Below, one piece after another: positions 1 through 12,652 of a DNA stretch of 64,000 nt. This DNA comes from Talpa occidentalis (lineage: Eukaryota > Chordata > Mammalia > Eulipotyphla > Talpidae), in contig NW_023600993.1 of the NCBI RefSeq assembly GCF_014898055.3, positions 13,432,714-13,496,713 of the forward strand, in the 5' to 3' direction. Both the position numbers and the translations under genes were made by a program. Numbering within the stretch: the stretch's first letter is position 1; every line of letters starts with the position of its first letter. The notes below the pieces were generated by a model. The model had not been told where the DNA came from, did no database searches, and saw only the letters and a program-made list of their open reading frames with translations.

Positions 1-79
1 CACAGAGGTGCCACCATTACCACCAGAGCAGGGGGCATGTGATGTCTTGTACCACCCTCACAGTAGCTGTTTTCTCTCT

Positions 80-178
80 CGGCAGGTGAGAGATTGAGTG
101 ACCTCCCTAGGCCGCCCAGCAAGGCTATGATGGGTCAGAATTCAAGCCCCGTCTGACTCCAGAGCCCATCTGAGCCAA
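80..178 (+). mobile_element. MIR fragment
   Basis: TTGAGTGACCTCCCTAGGCC, then GTCAGAATTCAAGCCCCGTC and TGACTCCAGAGCCCATC follow the 3' half of a MIR. Confidence 0.7.
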
Positions 179-1618
179 GCCGCACCACTTTGCTCCCCTA
201 AAAAGGGCTGTGCCAAGTGGGCTGGAGGAAGGGGGGCTGCAATTAGATCAAAGAGAAAAATGGAATGAGGTCTTGAAAAATAAAGGGCAAATTGATATTG
301 TTCTCAGCCCAAAAAAGCTCATCTATTCAATGTCTCTGGGAATAGGTGTTCCACAAAAATGTATTTTCTAGCTAACTGATGTGTCTCCATATCTGTTTTA
401 CATACTATATTTCTCTTCCTTCTTAAAGTGATTATCTAGAACACAATGAAACTGTTTGTTCTGTTTCAGGATTATCATTTCTCAACAACAACCAGAATGA
501 GCAAGATGGGGTCACTGACAAGGGTAATTTTCTTTTTTTTCAGTGTCCCCCTGCCTCTTGTGAGCAGGCGCTGTCTCTCTTCTCTGTTGTTACTGGGTCC
601 TGCTCTAGTTGACTTGACCTCCCTTTTCTCGGTTCTACCAATTTGCTGCCATCTGCTGCGGGACATTCCTGGAAGTATTTTCATCTTGAAGATCCATAGG
701 GAAAGTCGTATCTAGGCAGGAGAGCTGTTATCACATTAGTGTGATTGCATGTTACTCCCCAGTTTAAAAAATAGTTCCTCTCAGGGAAATGAACAGGCAG
801 AAAGAAGAGGGAAGAAGACAGTTGTTTTTCATCTGTTTAATGCTCTTAATTAACTGGGGTTATCTAATGATATTTGTGTTTTAGTTTTACCTGGAGAATT
901 TCAAGTGGTTAATCTGGATAGGGATTCTTTGACCTTTTTCTCTATTTCTCACAACCACCGTATAAATAATTATATAATGATCATCTCTGTGCATGTGTAT
1001 ATTTATATTTATGTGCATAACCGAAATATAAACACTGAAGTATAAATTTTAAAAATTCCTATGGGAATAAGTTAGGAAATATAAATTTGTTAATTAATGG
1101 TCCCTCCCTTATAGAATAAAATTCATATACTTCTGTTGTTGGGAATTTTAAGTTCCCTTTGGAAGTAGTGTCTGTTTGGGTATTTGTATGTGTGTGTGCT
1201 GGTTTTTAAAGCTTTTTAGTTTGTGAATAAATTCCTAAATATCTCTTGATAAAAGTTTCAATTTCAAAAAGTACAATTTCCCAAAATAATTTTGCAGACA
1301 TCTTTTGAGTTAAGTCTTAAAAATGAAAAACTCCTGTGACATGTTTTTACAGCTGCAATCTTTGCTGAGATATAAAATGGAACTTCCCAACAAAGAAAAA
1401 AATATTGATTGACCTTACTTGCAATTTATGTTCAATGTTTTTCTTTAAAAAATTGGAATCTATGTATTTGTTGAAAGGCAAAGATGAAGGTATGAAATCT
1501 CATGAGAAAAAGAGTATATATACTCAAAGAAACATGAAAAGTACTGATATTTATGTCTTGAAATTTACTCATGACTTTGAAAAAAAGCTACTTGGTAAAG
1601 TTTAACTTGTCCTATCCC

Positions 1619-1665
1619 TGACAAGTATCTACTCCTTGTCATACAAATGACAAGTATCTACTCCT
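1619..1665. repeat. 18-bp direct repeat
   Basis: TGACAAGTATCTACTCCT occurs at 1619-1636 and again at 1648-1665, separated by 11 bp. Confidence 0.95.
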
Positions 1666-2763
1666 GCAATATTATACGGGTGCTGACTGCAGTCGGTTTG
1701 GCACCTCTGATGAAGCTCTCCAGCTCCTAATATTATTGTTCATATTGAGAACACCTTGTTAGAAACTTTTTTGTTGCTACCATTAACTACCTGGACTCCC
1801 TTCTACTTCCCCTTGCCTCTTGACACTCTGCAGAAGTGTGGGAAAACTCAAAGTGACCTCGAAATCAGGGTAGGTATCAGTTCACTGTCTCATCATCATT
1901 GTCATTATCATCGTAGATCAAAAACATTTGGGGAGGGGAATCTCATGTCAATAAAGCAGCTGTAATCTTCCCTGTGGGACTGATACACTCTTTGTCATTG
2001 CATGGCAGGCAGGGGAAATCTTGAAGAGGGTAGCCAAGAAAAGAGCTGGTACCTGTGTAGGCCTGCCTGGGTATCTAAAGCACAGGCTGATATCATCACA
2101 GCAACCTGGTAAAGCTGAAGGGAAAGCCAGGGGCCAACAGAAATTGTTTGGTACATCATAGGCCAAACTCAACAAATACTTGCAGCATCAGTGAATGAGA
2201 TGATCACACCACGTAATACTTGAACAAAGCCATATAACCTTCCTCTTCAAGATTCTGTTAAGACAGCCACACTGGCCATGTGGTCCTGGTCAGTGGAGAA
2301 AGGGCCGCTTGCTTATTCTGACTTCTATGCTTCTGACAGAGGTATGGACTGGGCGTCCTGCGCCAGGCATCTACTCTGGAGCAAACTAACTTAAAAAGCT
2401 AGCAAACTAATTTGGGGATTTTTAAATCCTTGTTTAAAAGTAGTCTGGGGTGGCTCAGATTTTATTTTTAGGAAACAAATTTAAGTCCTATGAATCCTCA
2501 CTTTATCATGCAATCCATTAATATGTGCTCCTATAACTGCACTAATTGACAAAACTAAAGAGAAATCATTTGGCAATTATCCGCCTATACTGCCACCTTT
2601 ATTATATAGATCACTTAGTAGATACCAACAAGAATGAATAGCAGCTTGCCATGGAATCCTTGAGCTGAGAAAGCTCTTAAAGGTCAATTACCAAAATATG
2701 GCAGAAGTTTTACCTGTGAAGAACTATACATATAGAAGTAAGATCTTATTCCTCTATTGTGGC

Positions 2764-2790
2764 TGTGTGTGTGTGTGTATGTGTGTGTTT
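2764..2790. repeat. Short TG repeat
   Basis: TGTGTGTGTGTGTGTATGTG followed by TGTGT, interrupted once. Confidence 0.9.
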
Positions 2791-3347
2791 TTAAAGTTAA
2801 GCCAACACATCATTCATCTCCTAATTACAACATCTTTTTCTATTAATTTATAAAAAAGTATGAATATTTTAAAGACTTATCACAACAATAATTTAATATT
2901 AGTAGCATGACTATATTATGCGGATACTTAAGAACAACATGATATGAGTTTTAATTAATGCTGCTATCTTATTAGTCTGAATTTGAAGTTTTTTAAAGTT
3001 AGTCTAGGCTATCATTTAATAAATCCTTTCTATAGTATATTTATTCTAAGTCTATGTCATAAAAGATTAATGTAGCAACTTTAAATATTTTTGTTTTTAA
3101 AAATCGCAAAATACGATATACAACTATTTTGTACTTCTTAAATTTCTTTCTAGATTTGAACAAATGATTATGGCATCAAAAGGATATCTTTAAATTTTAA
3201 ATCACTGCCAATTACTGTATACAGACAACAGACCTGAAATATTTTAATGTCATTCACACTATAAAGCCTGTATTTAAAAACTTATTTCAATAATGTAGTA
3301 TATTCAAATGTTGATTTAAAATGTTGTGCACCCAAAAACCTACACAT

Positions 3348-3376
3348 AATGTTATAAGCATGTTGTTTATAACATT
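3348..3376. repeat. Small inverted repeat
   Basis: AATGTTATAA at 3348-3357 is perfectly inverted at 3367-3376 with a 9-bp loop. Confidence 0.9.
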
Positions 3377-5795
3377 AAAAGGAAAAAACTTATTTCAAAA
3401 TCAATTTGTAACTCTTTTAGGTAAAATCTCAGTATCTCTGATTAATTCACACAATAATGTGCATACAAACATTATATCAATCATCTGATTTCAAAGCTAA
3501 TTTATCAAATACTGTCACAGAACACCTGTGCAACAAAAAGAACACTTGGCTGCAACATAAAGTGTACTGTTAGGATAATCATAAAATATAAGATGATTAT
3601 GTTTTACAAGAGACTGGTGCAGACTTAATAGAAAACTCACACTGCAGTGAGATTTGGCATCATCAATGTATGACATGAAAGGGGACTTTTGTTCTACACA
3701 ACATTGCCACCCAGTGGCTGAACGATGGTAGTGAACCGATAAACAGTATGAAGGAGGGTGAGCAAAGGAAAAAATGGAGTTTTGGTGATGATAATACTGC
3801 AGGCAAAGAGAGATACTACATTGCCATGTAGCTGTACCTTGGAGGTCAGTTAGAGTCTGGACAGGAACAGAAACCTGAGCATCGCTTCCTGTAACTACAT
3901 CGCCTGCATTTCATAAAAAAAAGTAATTAGATTTCATAAAAAGGAAAAAAAAATCAACTTTACTTTTCTCATACTTAATACTATAACACTTTATCAAGGT
4001 AATTACTAAAAATACACAACAGAAAAGACAGAACAACATCAGAAAAATATAAAATCTGTTTAAAAGGAAATAATTTTTAAAATGTGCTCCTAAACAGTTT
4101 TTGTATGTGCTTTTCTTGAAGAAAAACGAACAAGTTTCTAAAGTATAGGAAACGTTAGCAATCAAAAGATTTTGCAGAGCAGATTTCATTATGCTACAGA
4201 TATTAGTGTGATTTTATATTTTTTTGAAAAAAATCTTTATCCAAAAGTAAGTTAAATGTCATTTATTAAGAAGTCACCATTCTTTTGAAATTGATTTCCT
4301 CCTATAGCGAATAAAATTTATTTTTAACTGAACTTGAAACCAGTTTCTTCAGTGATAAATACAAGTAATTCTAATTTCATATTAAGTAGTGCAAAGATTT
4401 CATAAGTTACCACATGTACTTACAAATGTCAACATGTAAAAATAAATCTGTGAACTGCATACCCTTTAAACTTGATACACTTACTACAGGCATGATTTCA
4501 TTTACAAATTGGACCTGAAGTAAATGCTTAAAATAAATTAAGTGTTCAAATTTAAAAATAGACAAAGGAAATGGGGGGTGGGTAGGGCAGGGAGGAGGGC
4601 ATTTTTAAGAAGCGAACACAGGAGGAATTGCATGGAGAATCCAAGATACACTGTAAACATCTCGAAGAGATTTTTTTGGTTCTTTGATTTCCTTCCTGGA
4701 TGACAAAGTTTGACATTGAGCACAGTACTGTCAACAGAATCACTCTCTAGATAGATCACCATCTGAAGGCCTAGGCTATTTTGAGATGAACAAACCAAAA
4801 AAAAAAAAAAAGAAAAAAGTCTTCTGAAAGGCACCGTATTTCCGACTATGATAATGTATGATTGATACTTGCTTCTCCTGAAGCATTTATGTATTAGTAA
4901 AAAGCCCAGTGTTTGAATGAAATAACACCCTCAGTGCCCCAACCACTTGCTAGAATTATGATTTACAGTCCAGTCAGCTCATCTGGAAATTAGTGAGTTG
5001 TAATTATATCATTCCCTTTAAATAACAGTACATGCATTTATAATTTCCTATAAGTGAAATAAAATCTATAAATAGGTGCATACTCCAAATAAGTGATAAA
5101 CAGCTTACTGTGGAATTTACCAGGTCCTGTATTTTCATAACATAGCTAACGCTCAATTCATTGATAAACAGTGTGCCTATTTTCTGTATGAAGACTGACA
5201 ATTTTATGCTTAGCGTGCATTTTATTCTGTTGCTTCTGTATCACCTATCAGTGCGTAGAGACCAAAACCTAATTATAATATCAAACATCACCAGGAAAAT
5301 TACGGAGGCGCATCTGTGCCCACCTCCTTCCTCCGCCACCCCATCCCAACACATCCAAAACTACAGAGTGCGTTTCGAGCAGCACACACAGGAACTTGGG
5401 GTTTTCCATACAACTGTTCCCATATGTGAGCACAAATAATGGAGAGTTAAGTAACTTATGAAAACCATAAGCATTTTCATCTTTACAAACCACCATTTGT
5501 CAAAACAACTTTCAAATTTTCCAGCAGAGCACACTAAAAAGACTATTGCATTATCTTTCCTCAAAGGGACTAAGTGGATGCCTCTGTTCTGAGACAGTCA
5601 GAAGTCATATTTCAACCAAGCCTCTTGGCAGACTAAACCTCATGATCGCTCATCCCTGGGCCCAGGTGACACACTTGCAGATCTGTCAGTGTCACTGCGC
5701 AGTGCCATACTGCTGGAAAACACTAGCTTATAAGAACCAGTGCTGGAAGTATAACTCGTGAGAGTTAACAAACAGCTTTCATCAAAAGAACCATA

Positions 5796-5875
5796 GATTT
5801 TCAGAGCTGGGAGGTTCCCTAAGGATCAATCCGACACTCTCATTTTAGGGCAAGGAAAGAAAGGGTCAGAGAGGG
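5796..5875 (+). mobile_element. MIR-like fragment
   Basis: CAGAGCTGGGAGGTTCCCTA and CTCTCATTTTAGGGCAAGGA resemble the common MIR-related text ending in 'CATTTTACAGATGAGGAAAC'. Family not certain. Confidence 0.4.
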
Positions 5876-7250
5876 CGCGTGTATGTGGGGTGAGGGCTAG
5901 GCTCAGTATTCACCAGCAGTGAACCAAGGGGCAGGCCGCATCTGCCTACACCAGCTTCCACTTGAATTAACTATTCTCTTTGCCTTTTGCTCCATTTCAT
6001 TCAGACTTGTGTGCAGGGAGGGGCTTTGGCAGGTATAGTTCTCTTTAATATGAAGGTAGACATGTTTTTCTGTAGACTGATATGAAAAGAATGAACCAGA
6101 AATAAAAGGAAGAGTTGCCAAACAAGGCTACTTTCTCTAGCACAGGGATCAGTTACAAAACGCCCTAGTGATATTCATGTTCCAAAATGCTTGCTTAAGT
6201 GCTCTGTCGTCTCCTTATAACTGGGGACTTCGTTTTCATCAATTGTTTCATCTTCATGCACTTCCTTTCTCACTTACTGTGATATTAATACTTGACATTT
6301 CCTTAGAGACACAACTTTATATTTCTATAGTCATTTGGCTTGGTTCCTCAGAAAATTTAAGCTACAGCATTAAGAGATTCTCTGACTCATTTGCCTGCCA
6401 TCAGTTAGAATTACTACTGACTACAGCTTGTTATCAAAGCAATATTGAAATCATATTTGTTTAGAACAATAAAACAGTACAATTAAGAAATATATAAAAT
6501 AACATTCATTTCCATTCTGGAAAGTGGGCATGTCTCCCGGCATTAAAATACGTTTACAACATGTTAATGATTTGAAATCTCCTTTTCTTTAAATCATCTG
6601 TGATAGCTCTACATTAAAAAAAAAAACGTGATTTTAAATGAGATCTTATGTAAGGTAAACTGAATATTCCAATAGAAATTTAAATACTAATTATATAAAG
6701 TCTAATACTTCACCTAGGCAAAGATAGTAACATGCTGTAACTAACAGAAGAACATACAGAGAAAATATACTTATTGAATAATACTCATTATTTTGTATCG
6801 CTGGGGAATAAAGTCTATTTAACTTAACTTTACCAATTTAAATGCAATAATATAAAATTTTTAATAAGTCTGGATGCACTCTTCCTAAAAAGGGCTTATG
6901 GAACAAGAGTTAATAGTTCCTACCAACTCAGTATTACTATTGTTACTGTGGACACCAGTTACTGAACACGGCTATACCACAGGGGTCCCGTAAGACAGGA
7001 ATGCAGCATCGGTCGGGATATTTGCCCTGACTCTACATGGTCCCAGACTCTCTGCCTTGTGAGGCCTTAGAATCAATTTTTCTAGATTTTCTCGCATCAT
7101 GTTAATATCTTCTGCTTCTTTATAGATAGCAGGGTCCCATTAAAAAGACATGTAACTGTTTCCACTCTGCTATATGAACAGGGGGCCTGACACATTATCT
7201 GACAGGTTCTGAGTAAGAATCTGAAGGACTCTCATATGGAGAGTTACATG

Positions 7251-7308
7251 ATAATCATATGATGATTATTAATAACAATAATAATTAATCAATAATAATC
7301 ATATGATG
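7251..7308. repeat. 14-bp direct repeat in AT-rich DNA
   Basis: ATAATCATATGATG at 7251-7264 and 7295-7308 flank 30 bp of ATT/AAT-rich sequence. It could be a target duplication of a very short insertion, or simple-sequence slippage. Confidence 0.85.
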
Positions 7309-7771
7309 TCCAGGTAGGAGGGGCAGCCCCGGAAGGCTCTGGAATAGCAGTGAGCACACCTGATGCAGCAGCGGAGAGCTGCCCAGTGCCAACAGCAGAG
7401 CCCTCATGCATCAAAGGACAGACTTGCCAGATGACCTCCTGAGCTTCCTCTGCTCTAACCCTCCGTGTTCTGACTCATAGTTGGTAGACTCAGACACTGA
7501 CTGCAGGAGATGCTGCTCAGCTGATGATGCAATGGCTGGGCCCACCAGCACATCCCACTGCAATCTCTTCTGTCAGAAGGACTATTTCACAAAGTTAGCA
7601 GACATTACAGTCAACTGATGTCAAGTTCTGTGTTGTGATAGTAAGTGCCAAACCGTATGGGTACCCACAGGATTCAAATGCAAGTGGCTATAAAAAACAC
7701 CCTAACAAAGAACCTCAGAAAATGTTATAATGAAAAACAATACAGTATCTGATATTCCAACTTAAAAAGGA

Positions 7772-7777
7772 TTTAAT
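7772..7777 (-). promoter_or_regulatory. Possible intronic polyadenylation signal (ATTAAA)
   Basis: On the minus strand ATTAAA lies about 20 bp after the first in-frame stop (7796-7798) that would be met if the donor of the poly-Q exon were not used. T/G-rich text (TGTATTGTTTTT) follows within about 40 bp. Such signals also occur by chance in AT-rich introns. Confidence 0.25.
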
Positions 7778-7905
7778 ATAACAGAGTTTTCAAAATTAAG
7801 TTTTACATTCATTTCTCTTTGTTGTTGGTTCCTCACAGGTAGGGAAGGAAATCCCTGGCTGTACTGCACGTGTTTTCTTCAGATTGACTGGAATTTTCCC
7901 CTTAC

Positions 7906-8165
7906 CTTTGTTCAGCTGCACTGGCATGCTTTCCGATTTCATCAGCCTCTGCTGCTGTTGCTGCTGCTGTTGCAAAGGGTGCCTGGGGGCCTCTGCTGAG
8001 GTCTTGGTGGGAACCACAGCTGTGGAGGAGCTGCCATTACTGCCCCCAGGCACAGGGCCACCCGCACTGCCTGGGGCCATTGCTGGAGAAATCAACTTTC
8101 TTCCAAAATTAATCAGGCTATTAGAGACCTTATTTATATTCAGGGGAGCGCCTTTGGTATTAGTC
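7906..8165 (-). CDS. TBC1D5: TBC1D5 exon with serine-rich and poly-glutamine linker
   Basis: This 260-bp exon has acceptor TTTTTTTTAAAACAG above 8165 and donor AAAG/GTAAGG at 7901-7905. The first G completes an Arg codon; 86 codons follow, then one base. The peptide begins TNTKGAPLNINKVSN, passes through NFGRKLISPAMAPGSAGG, a Gly/Ser-rich part (GGSNGSSSTAVV), then eight Gln (CAA CAG CAG CAG CAA CAG CAG CAG) and RLMKSESMPVQLNK. The poly-Q is interrupted by CAA codons, which normally limits expansion. The region is expected to be disordered. As I recall, human has a similar but not identical Ser and Gln run. The frame stays open past the donor to a stop at 7796-7798; see the finding on intronic polyadenylation. 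Confidence 0.95.
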
Positions 8166-8360
8166 CTGTTTTAAAAAAAATGAGATGGAGATGATGTAAA
8201 TTAGAGGACAACTCTATTTCACATATTCCGTTGGTATAAAAACATGCCTTATCTCCTTTGAAAAAGGCCATTTACAAGGTCAGCACTTAAAAATGACCAC
8301 AGAATAATGAAATAATAAGATTCTTAAAGATGTGACTTACAGGAAATAGTCTTTTCACTT

Positions 8361-8575
8361 TTTATTCATTCATTCAAGAGATAGGACCTATTACATGCCA
8401 ACAACATTGTGCTAGTCTCTGAGGCTACACTTGTCCAAAACAGATGGAGCTTCCCTCCTTGAGTTTCTCTCTAGTCTAGTAGGGAAGAAATACATTAATC
8501 AAATAATTACATAAATTAATGGATGCTTAAAATTTATGATGAGGACTAGAAAGGAGAAGCTCAAGGCTGGGCAAG
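8361..8575 (-). mobile_element. L2 3' end, antisense
   Basis: TTATTCATTCATTCAAGAGA and ACATTGTGCTAGTCTCTGAG, then GGAGCTTCCCTCCTTGAGTT, fit the antisense L2 terminus. Confidence 0.65.
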
Positions 8576-9049
8576 CCTTAAAGGGTTACTACACAAGGAT
8601 CTGTGAAACAAGGCTGAGCGTGAATTTCACATAAAATCCTCGCATGTGGGGAGTAGGATAAATTCAAACTGATTCTGAAAAAATGTGTCTGAGAGGCACG
8701 ACGTAAATTCACAGAAGCTACATCAAGTTCATGAGAATTACAATCCACCCTCAGCCTCGATTCCAGCACTCCATGTCTTCCTTCCCCACTGCCCTGCTTT
8801 GCTTGGCTTGAGAGCATTTTTAATCATCTGACATGCTATATACATATCTTACTTGGTTATTATTTGTCCACTGTCTCCAACCCCCATTTGAAAAAGAGGT
8901 TCATGAAAGCATGTGAACTGCTGTATTACCACACCTGCAGGGATTTGATATTCATGCGCTGAATGGCGGTCGCGTCTACCTATGGTCTTAAAAGTCTCTT
9001 CCCCTTTCACAGTCGAAGAAGTGTCCTTTCTCCGAACCAAGGCCAGCCT

Positions 9050-9160
9050 CGCCTTTTGGGCTCTGGACCCCATCTCTTCTGACTTCTTGAGAGCACTGCT
9101 TCTGCATTTCCCTCTCTGACACCATTTTCTCCTTTTCTACTATATCCCTCCTGGTAGCAT

Positions 9161-9206
<46 letters not shown>

Positions 9207-9445
9207 TGTGTTAACTTCTCTTCTGACTTCTCATTCCTTTCTAGTTGCCACGCCATTTCTTCACCCTCTTTCCCCCAACATTTTTTTCCCAAAAGGATGA
9301 CTTAAAACATTTCTTCAGTCTTTAACCCATTAAGGCCTTCTTGTCGTTACTCTGAAACCACTCAAGGTCACTGAGACTGCTACATTGTATAGCCGAAGGC
9401 ATCAATCCACGCCCTTAATGTCATCTCCTTCATCTCACAAGCTTC
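9050..9445 (+). mobile_element. Probable L2 fragment, sense, with TG microsatellite
   Basis: AAACCACTCAAGGTCACTGA and AATGTCATCTCCTTCATCTC resemble the L2 stretch around GCCAAGGTCACCAATGACCT. The TG repeat at 9162-9205 lies within it. Confidence 0.45.
9162..9205. repeat. TG microsatellite
   Basis: About 22 TG units, nearly pure, ending TCTGTG. It lies inside the probable L2 fragment. Confidence 0.97.
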
Positions 9446-11754
9446 CATGGTTTACCCTGAGCAGTGCCACAATAGGCAAATGGAGGAAACCAAGAATACA
9501 CTGGTAGGTCCATAATCACGCAATATCTCAGGGTTATTGTCTGGAAGACCAGACGGGATTTTAAATTATTTTAGTTGTAGGAGGAAGTTCAAGTCCATGA
9601 AAATACCAAAGTTTGTGTTTTTCTTGCTCAAATCATAAATAGATGCTGAATTTTACACACTTTCCTTTCATGAAAGTAAGAAACTGAAAATGAAGAATCG
9701 GGGATCCACTTATTTGACTCAGTTAACTTGAATTTTACTATCATTTCCTTCTTTCAGATCTATCCGGTAGCACTAACATAGCAATTCTCCTGCTTTTTAT
9801 AGGACAGCGGTATCCTTGGCATTAGCTGTAAAACAGAAGTGATCCACAGTTCTCTAAGAATAAGGAAAGAACACTATGCTGTTTCTGCAATAAAGTTTTC
9901 TCTAATGACACAAACTAATATTATGGCTAGGTATTGGAGACTTCCATTGTTTTGGAGATAGGACAAATCAAATTCAAAACCTGGAACTCAGTTTTACAAA
10001 ATAAAGATCTATTCACTTATACTCAATGAAACGTGAAAAAAATCATTCTTAAAATGGTTCTTTTTGTACCACCTTGTATTTTCAAAGAACAGAGCTGTTT
10101 AATGTCCTTCCAAAAATGGTTGAAAACAACCTTTCCTAACAGAGATAAAGATAGTGATTTTGCACCACTTTACTTCTAGTTTTTCAGCTGCTTCCTAATG
10201 AAGTCGAGCATTCTCAATTTATAGACACTAAGGTTAGCAACAGAAAAGGCACTCAGTGCATGTTTACTGAGAATAAGAATGAATAAAATGAAAAGAATTC
10301 ATAAATTCTGGATTAAGAAGGCATTCACCTGTGGCTTTGTATTCCACTCGGCAGCCTGCACGCTCTCCAATTTCTTGTGAGTGGAGGTAGAGAGAAGAGC
10401 TATCACGATACAGAAGTTCTATTGCATTTTAGTGTTGCCTGCTTGCAAGTCAAGATTCATAATTCACAGATATGAAGAAGTTATAATGTTGTTACCCTTT
10501 TTTATAAACAAAAATGTACTAGTCAAATTCCCAAATTACCAGTTGTAAAATTTATATGTTGATAAAAGTACTAAGAAACTGCTAGAGCATTATCAAGAGA
10601 ATATGGTTAATGCATCTTCATTACTACTAATAACCACAAAAAAAATATAGATCAAGCTCATGCCGAGCAATTTTTCATTTGAATAGCTCTTAAAAGGGGA
10701 TGAACACTGTCATCCTTTTTTGAGTATTTTTTTGTTTTTAACCAATTTCCTCCTCATCCAATACCAATAGCTTCCAGAATAATATTTTCTTTCCAAGCAG
10801 CTACTGAAGATGATTTTGTGTATTTTCAGATAAGAATGACTGTAAACTATCTGCTTGTAGGGAAAGCATAATGAGCAAAGTTGATTTCTTTTCCAGGCGC
10901 AGGAATTCTGATGACAAAGCTCGCTAATTTCAATCTTAAGTATGAGTCCGTAACCTTCTTCACAAGAATATTCAACAGCTTGCAACGAATATTACTGCCT
11001 GTGAGGTATACTCTTAAGTCATGTGTACTAAATGAATGAAAATTAATGCAGTTGTCGGAGATCTGATGGACAGAGAGGACTGGGTTAGATTGCACAAAGG
11101 ATGGGCTGCAATGCTTAAATAGTGTTGAAATAATAAGAGGACTTTGGAGTTAACAAGACATTAAATATCAAATTAATGAGTAATTCTGTGTAATCAAAGT
11201 CTTTCATGACTATTGTCTACTACATAGTGTTATGAAAATAGCACCAAATACGAGGGATTATTTTTGAAGTTGTGTCAAGAACTTACTTTTGGTACAAAAG
11301 AACCTGCGAAGGTTCACTTCACAAGTAAAGTCAATGTCAACAGGGGCATTTTATGAAAATTCAAGAATCCTTCAAAATACTGCACCAGAGTCCAACCTGC
11401 TTCACTGGACTCCTTTGTTCAGTTCAAAGACTGAAAATGGGTGGATTCTGATGGCCTCTTCCTCCCCACTTGATCTTTTGCAGTGTGGCTTTCAAACCCA
11501 CATTCTACAGCAAGAGCTTCAAGAGTCTCCAATGTCTTCCTAATTGCTAGTCTTGAGCTGTATTCATTGAATTTGTAAAATCTTTTTTTTAAAAAAAAAA
11601 AACAACCCACATTATCACCTCTTTAAAAGTTCTCCATAACCTAAGCCATCCTGGTTTATTTCCTCATTACCCATAGATTAATTTTTTAGGTCTGATGTTA
11701 AATATCTAATGTTTGTTTACTTCACTCTTTGTGATACAATTTTTGTTAGCTGCT

Positions 11755-12075
11755 TATTTATATTTTTGTCAAAGAATCAGTTTTCAATTCACTGAAAATT
11801 ATTTTTCTCTATATTCTAATTTATATTTTTCTTATTTCTTTCATGTTGTCAAAAGTTGAATGTTTCATTCATTCATTCTCTTTTGCAATAAAAGCATTTA
11901 AAGGTATACATTTTGCATTTGACTATGGCAATGCCTCAGCCCCCCACTGCCCCCCAACACACACATTTTCAAAATAGTCTGTCATCTCAATTGTTAGCTA
12001 GGTGCATTTTAAAATTTCAGATGGTTGGGTATATTTGTATTTAAATATAGTATCCATTTTGTTTTATTAGCCATC
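11755..12075 (-). mobile_element. Old L1 fragment (ORF2 region), antisense
   Basis: T-rich sequence with phrases typical of antisense L1 ORF2, such as AAAGAATCAGTTTTCAATTC and GCATTTAAAGGTATACATTT. Very diverged, no clear ends. Confidence 0.5.
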
Positions 12076-12486
12076 AGGAGAACAGAAGTAGAGAAACGTT
12101 CTGACTTTTCGAAGGGATTACAGAAATCATGAACTGGAAAACAGACTGTCTTCTCAAGTATTTTTACTAATTACTTGGAAATAGATGCAGTTTATTACAA
12201 GTAGCCAGTTTGTTCCAAGGCAACTTTCTCTTGTCTGGAGTGCTAAACTCTATTAGATTTACCGAGGAATGTCATGACTGTGGATATGGAGAATGCATGC
12301 TCAGTTATAGTTGAATAACTGTACCTCAAGCTCAATATTTCAACACCTACAAAGGCTCTTAGTGGGTGTCTCAAATTGGTTCACAGATGTGCTCTGCAGT
12401 CTATATTTTTAGGTCAAAAACTTCTGTCAATGATTTGTGTTGCCTGTCTGGACCTATGTTTTCTTATCTTTAAAACAAAGGGGTTG

Positions 12487-12636
12487 GGGCCTCCCCTAGT
12501 GGTGCAGCAGTTGAGCGCTGGGCTGCGAGGCTGCCTGCTGCCTCTGCAGTGCAGGTCAGTGCAGGTTCGTTCCCCAGCCATCAGAGAGGGTCCCACAAAC
12601 AAACAAACAAACAAAACAAACAAACAAAAAACAAAC
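12487..12636 (+). mobile_element. tRNA-derived SINE, short type
   Basis: Starts GGGCCTCCCCTAGTGGTGCA, has a B-box-like GGTTCGTTCCC, then ends after GGGTCCCAC with an ACAA-repeat tail. It is flanked by 14-bp target duplications AAACAAAGGGGTTG at 12473-12486 and 12637-12650. Both box sequences are slightly mutated relative to the best copies. Confidence 0.9.
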
Positions 12637-12652
12637 AAACAAAGGGGTTGAA

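Larger units (their letters stand above)
1..7905 (-). other. TBC1D5: TBC1D5 intron (3' side of poly-Q exon), partial
   Basis: Mostly unique, AT-rich intron sequence. It holds a MIR at the left edge, an 18-bp direct repeat near 1619-1665, a short TG run near 2764-2790, a 10-bp-arm hairpin at 3348-3376, a MIR-like stretch near 5796-5875 and a 14-bp direct repeat at 7251-7308. I looked for the next TBC1D5 coding exons, expected to encode the Ser-rich and coiled part, and did not find them, so they should lie below position 1. No young SINE or L1 is present in this 7.9 kb. Confidence 0.8.

Noticed and set aside
1..7900. The next TBC1D5 exons (Ser-rich and coiled region)
   Set aside because: Searched on the minus strand for the expected peptide text and found none; they probably lie outside the window.
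7796..8095. 99-codon minus-strand frame as a separate small gene starting at its Met
   Set aside because: The Met is internal to the TBC1D5 exon; the exon continues upstream to 8165 with a proper acceptor.
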